64,000 bases of DNA. Origin: Nocardioides sp. YIM 152315 (GTDB lineage Bacteria; Actinomycetota; Actinomycetes; Propionibacteriales; Nocardioidaceae). Of the stretch, positions 37,255 to 44,575 are shown one piece after another. The position numbers and the translations under genes are program-made. Numbering within the stretch: the stretch's first letter is position 1; every line of letters starts with the position of its first letter. A model generated the notes under the pieces. It was not told the DNA's origin. It searched no databases and saw only the letters and a list, made by a program, of their open reading frames with translations. The stretch covers positions 1 to 64,000 of the forward strand of contig NZ_JARGER010000039.1 in NCBI RefSeq assembly GCF_029210375.1, written 5' to 3'.

Positions 37255-37280
37255 GGAGCGCCAGCGGGAGGTGGCTCCCC

Positions 37281-37322
37281 GGTGGTTGAGGAAGGCGCCC
37301 TGGCGCCTGTCTCGAAACTACC
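37281..37322. repeat. Dispersed palindromic repeat
   Basis: GGTGGTTGAGGAAGGCGCC, CT, GGCGCCTGTCTCGAAACTACC: full copy with the GGCGCC core. It starts 26 bases after the EamA stop. Confidence 0.8.
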
Positions 37323-37335
37323 GCACGCGCCACTC

Positions 37336-37376
37336 GGTGGTTGAGGAAAGCGCGCTAGCGCCTGTCTCGAAACACC
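37336..37376. repeat. Dispersed palindromic repeat, direct neighbour copy
   Basis: GGTGGTTGAGGAAAGCGC, GCTA, GCGCCTGTCTCGAAACACC, in the same orientation as the copy at 37281 and 55 bases on. The pair may serve as terminators for the EamA gene. Confidence 0.8.
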
Positions 37377-37407
37377 GGGCCACCGGTTTCAACATCGGCT
37401 GACCAGC

Positions 37408-37433
37408 ACCCCGTCGGCCACGGCCGGCGGGGT
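37408..37433. terminator. GC-rich hairpin downstream of the repeat pair
   Basis: ACCCCGTCGGCC and GGCCGGCGGGGT pair over 12 positions (one G-U wobble) with an AC loop. No T-run follows. It is the last structure before the small gene at 37550; nothing else is seen in the 37255-37549 gap apart from the repeats. Confidence 0.5.
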
Positions 37434-37549
37434 CGTCAGCGCAACCCGCTCGAGTTCACGCAACCGTCACACCACGTTGACCCGCGAGCGTCGGGCGGCG
37501 GCCTAGCGTGGGCCCACGTCGTCACTCGGGACACACAGCGGAGGCCGCG

Positions 37550-37759
37550 GTGCACCTGGAAGCGCTCCATCCCACCCGCCCGCTCGTGCATGCCGTGGCC
37601 GCGGTACGACGATGGCCGGTCGCGTCCCAGAAGCGGTCCCGACGCAACGCCATGATCGCCTGCACCGCCCTCGCCCAGCGGCGCGCGGAGCTCGACGATG
37701 TCGAGGAGTTCCTCGCGGCGCTGCACCGGGAGCAAGCACTCGAGGTCGTCCACGGCTGA
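37550..37759 (+). CDS. Small hypothetical protein, 69 residues
   Basis: A short gene with a good GGAGG ribosome binding site six bases before a GTG. The product is basic in its first half (VRRWPVASQKRSRRNAM) and helical and acidic in its second half (RRAELDDVEEFLAALHREQ), without membrane segments. Similar small proteins with NAM.ACTALAQRR-like cores seem common in related actinobacteria, from memory. Function unknown. It ends 35 bases before the sugar dehydrogenase gene on the same strand. Confidence 0.5.
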   Translation: MHLEALHPTRPLVHAVAAVRRWPVASQKRSRRNAMIACTALAQRRAELDDVEEFLAALHREQALEVVHG

Positions 37760-37794
37760 GCGGCGACTGGGGACGGGCCGCGTAGGGTTTCCTC

Positions 37795-38958
37795 ATGAGA
37801 CGCCGCGCCGCCCTGGTCAGCGTGGTCGCGCTCGTCGCGGTCGGACTCACCGCCTGCGGCGACGACGGCGACGAGGAGCCGGCCGACACCGCGAGCACGG
37901 TGCCGACGCAGAGCCCGACGAGCGAGCCGCCCAGCATCCCGCCGTCGGAGAGCCCCGACGACGACCTCGGCCCACCGAAGGTCGTCGACACGATCGCGAC
38001 CGGCTTGGCGACGCCGTGGGGCATCGCGTTCCTTCCGAACGGCGACGCGGTCGTCACCGAGCGGGACAGCACGCGGGTCCTGCTGCTCGAGGCGCCGTCG
38101 TACGACGTGCGCGAGATCGGCAGCATCGAGGACGCCGTGGGGCTCGGCGACCTCGGCGGCGAGGCGGGGCTCCTCGGCGTCGCGGTGTCGCCGTCGTTCG
38201 ACCGCGACCGGATGCTGTTCTTCTACTTCAGCACCGACGGCGACAACCGCATCGTCAAGGCGCCGTTGCGCGACGGCAGGCTCGGCACGCCGCGGGTCAT
38301 CCTCGACGGCATCCCGCAGGGGCACATCCACGACGGCGGCCGCCTGGCGTTCGGGCCCGACAACTACCTCTACGCCTCCACCGGCGAGACGGGTCAGCCC
38401 GAGCTCGCCCAGGACAAGGGCACCACCGCCGGCAAGATCCTGCGGATCACCGTCGACGGCAAGCCGGCTCCCGACAACCCGTTCCCGGGATCGCCGATCT
38501 GGTCGTTCGGTCACCGCAACGTGCAGGGTCTGGCCTTCGACGCCGACGGGCGCCTGTGGGCGTCGGAGTTCGGCGATAACCGGTTCGACGAGCTCAACCT
38601 GATCGAGCGCGGACGCAACTACGGCTGGCCGATGGTCGAGGGCCGGGCCGGTGACCAGGGCGGCGACGACCTGGTCGACCCGCAGGTCGTGTGGGACACC
38701 GACGTGGCGTCGCCGTCCGGCCTCGCGTACCTCGACGGACACCTGTGGCTCGCGTCGCTGCGTGGCGAGCGGCTCTGGCGGATCGAGACCGACGGCGACC
38801 GGGCCGGCGACCCGCAGGACTTCTTCGTGGGCGACTACGGCCGGATGCGCACCGTCGTCGTCGCGCCCGACGGCAACCTGTGGGTGTCGACGAGCAACCG
38901 CGACGGCCGCGGAGACCCCGCCGAGAACGACGACCGGATCCTGGTCATCCGCCCCTGA
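37795..38958 (+). CDS. PQQ-dependent sugar dehydrogenase-like lipoprotein
   Basis: A 387-residue lipoprotein (lipobox GLTAC, Cys21) with a Ser/Pro/Thr linker (about 25-60) and a six-bladed propeller of the soluble glucose/sorbosone dehydrogenase family. Family marks include TGLATPWGIAFLPNG, GGEAGLLGVAVSP, QGHIHDGGRLAFGPD (active-site His region), FGHRNVQGLAFD and ERGRNYGWP. It would oxidise aldoses outside the membrane if PQQ is supplied; no PQQ genes are visible. Its last 14 bases overlap the convergent ECF S-component gene. Confidence 0.88.
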   Translation: MRRRAALVSVVALVAVGLTACGDDGDEEPADTASTVPTQSPTSEPPSIPPSESPDDDLGPPKVVDTIATGLATPWGIAFLPNGDAVVTERDSTRVLLLEAPSYDVREIGSIEDAVGLGDLGGEAGLLGVAVSPSFDRDRMLFFYFSTDGDNRIVKAPLRDGRLGTPRVILDGIPQGHIHDGGRLAFGPDNYLYASTGETGQPELAQDKGTTAGKILRITVDGKPAPDNPFPGSPIWSFGHRNVQGLAFDADGRLWASEFGDNRFDELNLIERGRNYGWPMVEGRAGDQGGDDLVDPQVVWDTDVASPSGLAYLDGHLWLASLRGERLWRIETDGDRAGDPQDFFVGDYGRMRTVVVAPDGNLWVSTSNRDGRGDPAENDDRILVIRP

Positions 38959-39745
38959 CGACACCGGTCACGGTGGCGCGCCGGGCGCCGCGGCGCAGGG
39001 CGGCCAGGATCGCAGGCCCGAGCACCACGATCGCCACGGCGGTGGTGATCGCGCGCACGGTGTCCCAGCTGCCGGTCGAGGTCAGCAGCGTGTAGACGAG
39101 GAACGCGTGCAGGTTGTCGAGCACCGGCGCACCCGGCACGTAGGACAGCGAGCCCTCGTGGCCCTCCACCGCGATGCCGGCGATGAAGGGCCAGCCGGAG
39201 AGGTTCATGAAGATCCCGAAGAGGTACGACGCGGCCACGGCGTACGCCGCCAGTACGGCGATCTCGGCGCGCCCGGTGAGCCGGCGCGGCAGCAGTCCGG
39301 CGCCCATGCCGACCCAGGCCGCGCATAGCATCTGGTAGGGCAGCCACGGCCCGACGCCGGCCGTCATCAGCGCCGAGGCGAAGAGCGTGGTGCAGCCGAG
39401 CACGAACCCGAAGCCCGGCCCGAAGACCCGTCCCCCGAGGACCAGCAGGAAGAAGGTGAGCTCGACCCCGGCCGTGCCGGGCGAGACGCCGCGCAGGATC
39501 GCGCCGGCGGCGCTGAGCACGCCGAGGATCGCGAGCACGCGCGGGTCGAGGCCGCCCTCGTTGAGCTCGGCGAGCACCACCGCGATCACGACCGGCAGCA
39601 GGACGAGGAAGAGGAACGGCGGGTCGACCCTCTCCCCCGTGCCCGCGCGCAGCAGCAGCGGCCAGCAGAGCATCATCAGCCCGCCGAACGACGCGACGCC
39701 GAGCACCGCGGCCGAGCGCGGGGAGACGCGGACGGCGGGGTTCAC
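38945..39745 (-). CDS. ECF transporter substrate-binding S component
   Basis: A 266-residue integral membrane protein with about seven hydrophobic segments, including AAILRGVSPGTAGVELTFFL and GVGPWLPYQMLCAAWVGMG, matching the actinobacterial ECF S-component family next to EcfT and EcfA genes. It is longer than the usual 180-200 residues. Because the operon is led by a cobalamin riboswitch and two cobalamin-binder-like exported proteins, I infer that the substrate is vitamin B12 or a precursor. GTG start overlaps the stop of the ATPase gene (GTGA). Confidence 0.82.
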   Translation of the reverse strand: MNPAVRVSPRSAAVLGVASFGGLMMLCWPLLLRAGTGERVDPPFLFLVLLPVVIAVVLAELNEGGLDPRVLAILGVLSAAGAILRGVSPGTAGVELTFFLLVLGGRVFGPGFGFVLGCTTLFASALMTAGVGPWLPYQMLCAAWVGMGAGLLPRRLTGRAEIAVLAAYAVAASYLFGIFMNLSGWPFIAGIAVEGHEGSLSYVPGAPVLDNLHAFLVYTLLTSTGSWDTVRAITTAVAIVVLGPAILAALRRGARRATVTGVVRGG

Positions 39746-41307
39746 AGCGCCGCCACGACCTCGTCGACGCGCAGCCACGGCGCGCCGAGCACCTTGGTGA
39801 CCTGCGGGGCGAAGGCGGGGGACTCGGCGACCACCCGGCGCACCGGCCCGGACGACACGACCTCGCCCTCGGCGAGCACGACCACGTCGTCGGCGGCCTG
39901 CGCCACGAACTCCACGTCGTGCGTCGCGACGAGCACCGCGTGGCCGTCGCCGGCGAGGCCGCGCAGGATGCCCGCCAGCACGTGCTTGGCGGCGTAGTCG
40001 AGCCCACGCGTCGGCTCGTCGAGCAGCAGCAGCCGGGGCCGCGACACCAGCACGAGGGCGAGCGCGAGGGCGAGCCGCTGCCCCTCCGACAGGTCGCGTG
40101 GGTGCTGGTCGCCCGGGATGCCCGGCACGAGCCGGTCGAGCAGCGCCCGGCAAGCGCCGCTGCCACCGTCGGCGGCCGCGCACTCCTGGTCGACGGTCTC
40201 GAGGTAGAGCAGGTCGGCCGCGTTCTGGGGCACCAGGCCGACGAGCGCACGCCGCTCCGCGGGCTCGAGGCCGGCCGGGTCGCGGCCGTCGACGTCCACG
40301 CTCCCCGACGTACGCCGTCCGCTCCCCTGCACCGCCCACAGCAGCGACGACTTGCCCGATCCGTTGCGGCCCATCAGCGCGGTGACCCGGCCGGCGCCGA
40401 GGGCGAGGTCGAGTGCGCGGACGGCGACGGTGTGGCCGTGCACCACGTCGAGGCGGCGTACGACGGCGGCGGGCGTCGCCTCGGGTTCGGTGGCGACCGG
40501 CGGAGCGGCGAGTCGGAGGCCACGCGCCCGGCGGCGGGCGTCGCGGACGCTGAGCGGCAGCGGGTCCCATCCGGCCGCGCGGCCGAGCTCGACGATCGGC
40601 GGCACCACCGGCGAGGTGACCAGGAGCTCGCCGGGCGCGCCGACGGTCACCCGACCGTCACCGGTGAGCAGGCACATCCGGTCGACGAACGGCACCACAC
40701 GCTCCAGCCGGTGCTCGGCCAGCAGCACCGAGACGCCGAGGTCGTGCACCAGTCGAGTCAGCGTCGCCAGCACCTCCTCGGCCGCGGTCGGATCTAGTGC
40801 CGACGTCGGCTCGTCGAGCACGAGGAGCCGCGGGTGCATGGTCAGCACCGCGCCGATCGCCACCCGCTGCTGCTGGCCGCCCGACAGCGTGCGCAGGTCG
40901 CGATGGCGCAGGTCGGCGATGCCGAGCAGGTCGAGCGTCTCCTCGACCCGGCGGCGCATCGTCTCCGGGGGCAGCCCGAGCTGCTCCATGCCGTAGGCGA
41001 GCTCCTCCTCGACGGTGTCGGTGACGAACCCGGCGGCGGGGTTCTGCCCGACGTACCCGATCGCGTGCGCGCGCTCCCGCGGCGGCCTGCGGACGATGCT
41101 GACGCCGTCGAGCAGCACGTCGCCGTCGAGGGTGCCGCCCGAGAAGCGCGGCACCAGGCCGGTGACGATGCCGAGCAGGGTCGACTTGCCGACCCCGGTC
41201 GGCCCGGAGACCAGCACCAGCTCGCCCTCGTCGACGTGCAGGTCGACGTCGGTGAGCACCGGAGCGGCGTCGTCGTACCCGAACCGGATCGCGCGCAGCT
41301 CGATCAC
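39742..41307 (-). CDS. ECF transporter ATPase, EcfA-EcfA' fusion
   Basis: A 521-residue protein with two complete ABC ATPase domains in one chain. Domain 1: Walker A GPTGVGKST (35-43), signature TLSGGQQQRVAIG, Walker B LLVLDEPTSALD. Domain 2: Walker A GRNGSGKSS (about 312-320), signature altered to DLSEGQRLALALA, Walker [13 protein letters not shown]. It powers the ECF transporter formed with the EcfT upstream and the S component downstream. GTG start at 41307 overlaps the EcfT stop; a long frame upstream is not used. Confidence 0.92.
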   Translation of the reverse strand: MIELRAIRFGYDDAAPVLTDVDLHVDEGELVLVSGPTGVGKSTLLGIVTGLVPRFSGGTLDGDVLLDGVSIVRRPPRERAHAIGYVGQNPAAGFVTDTVEEELAYGMEQLGLPPETMRRRVEETLDLLGIADLRHRDLRTLSGGQQQRVAIGAVLTMHPRLLVLDEPTSALDPTAAEEVLATLTRLVHDLGVSVLLAEHRLERVVPFVDRMCLLTGDGRVTVGAPGELLVTSPVVPPIVELGRAAGWDPLPLSVRDARRRARGLRLAAPPVATEPEATPAAVVRRLDVVHGHTVAVRALDLALGAGRVTALMGRNGSGKSSLLWAVQGSGRRTSGSVDVDGRDPAGLEPAERRALVGLVPQNAADLLYLETVDQECAAADGGSGACRALLDRLVPGIPGDQHPRDLSEGQRLALALALVLVSRPRLLLLDEPTRGLDYAAKHVLAGILRGLAGDGHAVLVATHDVEFVAQAADDVVVLAEGEVVSSGPVRRVVAESPAFAPQVTKVLGAPWLRVDEVVAAL

Positions 41308-42398
41308 GCGGCGACCTCCTCGGGGGCGGGTACGGCGAGCGCTGCGCGCGACTGCGGCGGCGAGCAGAGCGGGCCGAGCAGCGCGACCGCACCCGCGACG
41401 AGCGCGGCGACGCTGAGGGTCGGGACCGCGTCGAGCGGCGGGTAGGCGACGGCGACCTCGTGGCGGCTCATCCACCAGCCGAGCGCACCGACGACGACAC
41501 CGGACGCGACCACGACCAGCTCGGGCCAGCGCCACGGGTCGGGACGGTAGCGGGTGCGCTCCACCCGGCGCCCCGCGCTGAGCAGCCCCGCGACCGCGGC
41601 GGCGGCGCCGAGCCCGAGCATGGGCAGCGCGAGGAGCCGCGGCGCGGTGCGGTCGAGGACGGCGTAGGTGCCGACGCAGATGCCGACCAGGCCCGCCAGC
41701 ATCAGCGTCCCGGTCACCCGGCGCTGGGCCGGGGTCGCGCCGCCGGCGCGGCCGTACCCGCGGGTGTCCATGCCGGCGGCGAGCGCGAGCGACCGCTCGA
41801 GCGCGTCCTCGAGGACCGGGACCAGCAGCCGACGCAGCCGCCCGACCCGCCCGGTCTCCCCCGCGCGCAGCGACTGCGCCGCGCGCACCCGTCGCACGCT
41901 CTCGGCGAACTGCGGCAGCACCGTCACCGCGACCACCAGCGCCGTGCCGATCTCGTAGAGGGCGGGCGGCACGCTGCGGAGCAGCCGCTTGGGGTTCGCG
42001 AGCGAGTTGGCCGCCCCGACGCAGATCACGATCGTCGCGAGCCGCAGCCCGTCGTACAGCGCGAAGAGCAGCGCCTCCGCGTAGAGCGGCCCGAGGAGGG
42101 TGATGCCGGCGACCGAGTCGGGCAGCGGGACCCCGGGCAGGTCGAGCAGGACCCGGCCGCCGACCCAGCCGCCGAAGACCACCCGGAAGACCACCCGGAT
42201 CACGATGATCGCGACGCCGAGCCAGACGTAGAGCCGGAAGGTTCGCCCCCACGGCTGGTCCGAGCGGCGCAGCGAGACCACCAGCGCCGCGACCCCGATC
42301 AGCATCAGCAGGATGAGCGGGTTCGTCGTGAACGACGCGGCGGTCGCGAGGCCGAGCGCCCACAACCACCAGGCGACCGGGTGCAGGTCGCGCGGCAT
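41304..42398 (-). CDS. ECF transporter transmembrane coupling protein EcfT
   Basis: A 364-residue EcfT. The N-terminal half carries the membrane core (VAWWLWALGLATAASFTTNP, then several helices) and the coupling region with ALAAGMDTRGYGRAG, the Ala-Arg-Gly type motif that contacts the ATPases. The C-terminal part adds about four further hydrophobic segments beyond a standard EcfT of about 265 residues. ATG at 42398 overlaps the stop of the DUF4430-like gene, linking transporter and surface protein translation. Confidence 0.9.
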   Translation of the reverse strand: MPRDLHPVAWWLWALGLATAASFTTNPLILLMLIGVAALVVSLRRSDQPWGRTFRLYVWLGVAIIVIRVVFRVVFGGWVGGRVLLDLPGVPLPDSVAGITLLGPLYAEALLFALYDGLRLATIVICVGAANSLANPKRLLRSVPPALYEIGTALVVAVTVLPQFAESVRRVRAAQSLRAGETGRVGRLRRLLVPVLEDALERSLALAAGMDTRGYGRAGGATPAQRRVTGTLMLAGLVGICVGTYAVLDRTAPRLLALPMLGLGAAAAVAGLLSAGRRVERTRYRPDPWRWPELVVVASGVVVGALGWWMSRHEVAVAYPPLDAVPTLSVAALVAGAVALLGPLCSPPQSRAALAVPAPEEVAA

Positions 42399-43279
42399 CA
42401 GCTCGGCGTCCTGCGCCGGCGTACGACGGCGACGGCGGCGCCGGCCGCGAAGAGCACCGCCACGACGGTCGGTCCCACCCAGGTGGGCAGTCCGTCGTCG
42501 TCGGACTCGGCGGCCGTCGGCGTCGTCTCTCCGTCCTCGGGCAGCATCTCGGAGTCCACGCCGCCCGGCGACTTCGTCGGCTTCCCGGGATCGACGGTCG
42601 GCCGCCCGGATGCCTTGCCCGCCGGCTTCCTGGTCGCCGTGGTGACTGCGGTCGGCTCGGTGGGCTCGGTGGGCGTCGGGCTCGGGGCCGTGCTGGCACT
42701 CGCGCTCGCCGTGGGCGTGGGCGTGGCGGAGGGCTTCGGGGTCGGCTTCGGGGTCGGCTTCCGGGTCGGCTTCTGGGTCGGCTCGGCGGACGGCGACGAG
42801 GCCTTCTGGTGGACGGCGGGAGCGATACCAGGCTGGGACCGGGCGGAGCTGCCGGTCCAGGAGAGCGCCACGGACCCGCCGTCGGGCACGGTCTGGGAGC
42901 CGGCGCCGAGCGTGGCGTAGGTCCACCGGCTCGTGGCGCCGTCGGCCCAGTAGAGCCCCCAGTAGGCGTCCGCCGGCGGCGTGTTCACGCACGGGTCGGA
43001 CGCCGGTTGGCCGGACACGCGGCACACGAACCCCGGCTGTCGCTGCACGAAGTCGAGGGCGAAGCCGGCCGCCTCGAAGAGCGAGGCGGCGTTGCGGCCG
43101 CCGCCGTCGGTGACACAGGCGCTCTGCACGCCGCCTCCGAGCTCGTGGAAGTCGACGACCACGCTGACCCCGTCGGCGCCCGAGCAGGTCGCGGCGGCAG
43201 CGGGCCCGGAGGGCAGCACCAGGCCCGCCGCCGCGGCGAGGAACACCGCGACGACGAGCTGGAGCGCCCTCCGAGCCAT
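42398..43279 (-). CDS. Surface-anchored DUF4430/transcobalamin C-domain-like protein
   Basis: A 293-residue exported protein. Signal peptide 1-30; a compact domain (about 31-143) with four cysteines (32, 55, 86, 97) and the pattern YWGLYWADGATSRWTYATLG followed by VPDGGSVALSW, which matches the DUF4430 beta-domain of intrinsic factor and transcobalamin; a Lys/Pro/Thr stalk (about 165-240) encoded partly by 12-bp tandem repeats; a membrane helix (268-286) and a short Arg-rich tail. The beta domain would thus be displayed outside the cell. I believe it corresponds to the Streptomyces SCO2322-type family, from memory. ATG at 43279. Confidence 0.75.
   Translation of the reverse strand: MARRALQLVVAVFLAAAAGLVLPSGPAAAATCSGADGVSVVVDFHELGGGVQSACVTDGGGRNAASLFEAAGFALDFVQRQPGFVCRVSGQPASDPCVNTPPADAYWGLYWADGATSRWTYATLGAGSQTVPDGGSVALSWTGSSARSQPGIAPAVHQKASSPSAEPTQKPTRKPTPKPTPKPSATPTPTASASASTAPSPTPTEPTEPTAVTTATRKPAGKASGRPTVDPGKPTKSPGGVDSEMLPEDGETTPTAAESDDDGLPTWVGPTVVAVLFAAGAAVAVVRRRRTPS
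42732..42779. repeat. Four 12-bp tandem repeats coding the Lys-Pro-Thr-Pro stalk
   Basis: Four units of GGCTTCGGGGTC (last two with one change each) lie inside the stalk of the DUF4430-like protein and code for KPTP/KPTR/KPTQ units. Stalk length may vary between strains. Confidence 0.7.
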
Positions 43280-43283
43280 CGGC

Positions 43284-44330
43284 TCAGCAGCCCGAGAGGT
43301 ACCGCAGGCCCGGGGCGGCCTGCGCCGTGGCACGCACCCACTGGCCCAGCGTCGCCTTGCGGATGCCGGCCTTCTCCGCGGCCTCGTCGTACGCGATCGC
43401 GCCGCTACCGCGACGCAGCCCGTTGACCCACGCCGCCGCGTCCTCGGCGGCGTCGCACTTCCCCGCGCGGCCGAGCGCCCAGGCGCCGAGACCGGTGCTG
43501 TTGCTGTTGCGGCCCTTGGTCGCCGTGCCGCCCCCGAGGCTGCCGTCGGCCTTCTGCTGCTGCACCAGCCACGCGACCGCGGCGTCGACCGCGGACTCGA
43601 CGGCACGTGAGGGCTTGTCGATCGACTGCAGGTTGAGCACGGCGAGCGCGGTGGCGTCGGTGTCGGCCTTCCGGTCCCTCTTCCTCGCTCCGTCGCAGGT
43701 CTGGTCCTTCGCGTCGGCGTCGGCGAACAGAAGCCGGAAGTAGCCGGGCGCGCACTGCTGGCGGAGCAGGAAGCGTACGGCGGGCCGCGCCTTCCTCGAC
43801 CCGGCCTCGCTGAGCCCGGCCGCTGCGTACGACTGGCCGATGACGTTGGCGTAGTCGGTGTCGGCGGTCTTGTCCTGGACGCGGCCGACGATGCCCTTCT
43901 CGGTGCTGACCCGGCCGGCGACCCGCTTGACGAGGTTGACGCCGCCGAAGTCCTTCGGGTCCGCGCCGACCGTCTGGGCGAAGACGAGGGCCTTGGCGGC
44001 GGAGCCGGCGAAGACGTCGCGGCTGCCGAAGTCGACGCCGGTGGTCCAGCTGTCGACGTGCTTCTGGAGCGCCCGGTCGACCTGGCGGACCGTCTTCTTC
44101 TGGCCGCCGATGACCGACAGCGCGGTGCCGAGGTCGGCCGTCAGCCCGTAGTCGTCGAACGTGAAGCCGTCCGAGGTGACGGAGACGACGCCCTTCTCGG
44201 GCTGCTTGGCCAGCCAGGCGGCGGACCTGTCGTCCGGTGCCGCCGAGGCGGCGGCCATCGTGCCGACCGCGAGCCCGAGCGCGACCGTGCCCGAGACGAG
44301 GCCCGCGGCGAGGCGAAGTGTGCGAGTCAT
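43284..44330 (-). CDS. Secreted alpha/alpha-toroid protein, prenyltransferase/squalene-oxidase repeat (transcobalamin barrel-like)
   Basis: A 348-residue secreted protein: signal peptide 1-31 (ends ASA-AP), then repeated helical hairpins of the terpenoid-cyclase/alpha6-alpha6 barrel type. Visible repeat cores are YGLTADLGTALSVIGGQ (61), YANVIGQSYAAAGLSEAG (160), DTDATALAVLNLQ (223), QQQKADGSLGG (257) and NSNSTGLGAWALGRAG (275). The same fold forms the larger domain of intrinsic factor and transcobalamin. It is the first gene after a cobalamin riboswitch and four bases before the DUF4430-like gene. No catalytic cyclase motif (DxDD) is present, so binding rather than catalysis is likely. Confidence 0.78.
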   Translation of the reverse strand: MTRTLRLAAGLVSGTVALGLAVGTMAAASAAPDDRSAAWLAKQPEKGVVSVTSDGFTFDDYGLTADLGTALSVIGGQKKTVRQVDRALQKHVDSWTTGVDFGSRDVFAGSAAKALVFAQTVGADPKDFGGVNLVKRVAGRVSTEKGIVGRVQDKTADTDYANVIGQSYAAAGLSEAGSRKARPAVRFLLRQQCAPGYFRLLFADADAKDQTCDGARKRDRKADTDATALAVLNLQSIDKPSRAVESAVDAAVAWLVQQQKADGSLGGGTATKGRNSNSTGLGAWALGRAGKCDAAEDAAAWVNGLRRGSGAIAYDEAAEKAGIRKATLGQWVRATAQAAPGLRYLSGC

Positions 44331-44341
44331 GGGGTTTCCTT

Positions 44342-44555
44342 CCCGCTGCTCCAGCGGGGGCCCGGATCCCTCTCCCGGCGGCCACCCGCTGCTTTCCACG
44401 ACAGCGTGTGATCAGGACGCGTCGTGACGGGTGCTCCGGCTCGCCGTTCCACGGTTGCGGGTCGGCCTACGGTTGCGGGTCAGCGCCGGACTCGGACCGG
44501 CTTCCCCCACCACGGGCGTGCATTGGTGTGTGCCCGGGCAGCATATCCCGCACGG
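44342..44555 (-). ncRNA. Cobalamin riboswitch controlling the ECF operon
   Basis: On the minus strand, the conserved core GGGAAGCCGGTCCGAGTCC followed by GGCGCTGACCCGCAACCGT (44469-44506) and the B12-box-like AGCCGGAGCACCCGTC (44426-44442) match the cobalamin riboswitch consensus. Downstream, AGCAGCGGG (44385-44393) and CAGCGGG (44342-44348) can each pair with CCCGCTG (44352-44358), giving two exclusive hairpins, the second of which abuts the AAGGA ribosome binding site (44337-44341). Translation of the first gene is therefore probably shut off by B12. The 5' boundary is approximate. Confidence 0.88.
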
Positions 44556-44575
44556 GTCGTGGCCCCGCCCCCGTG

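Noticed and set aside
42398..42490. LPXTG sortase signal at the end of the DUF4430-like protein
   Set aside because: The sequence before the membrane helix is LPTWVGP, which lacks the Thr-Gly cleavage pair; anchoring by the helix itself is more likely.
43284..44330. Squalene-hopene or terpene cyclase
   Set aside because: The repeat fold is similar, but there is no DxDD catalytic motif, the protein is secreted, and the operon is B12-regulated.
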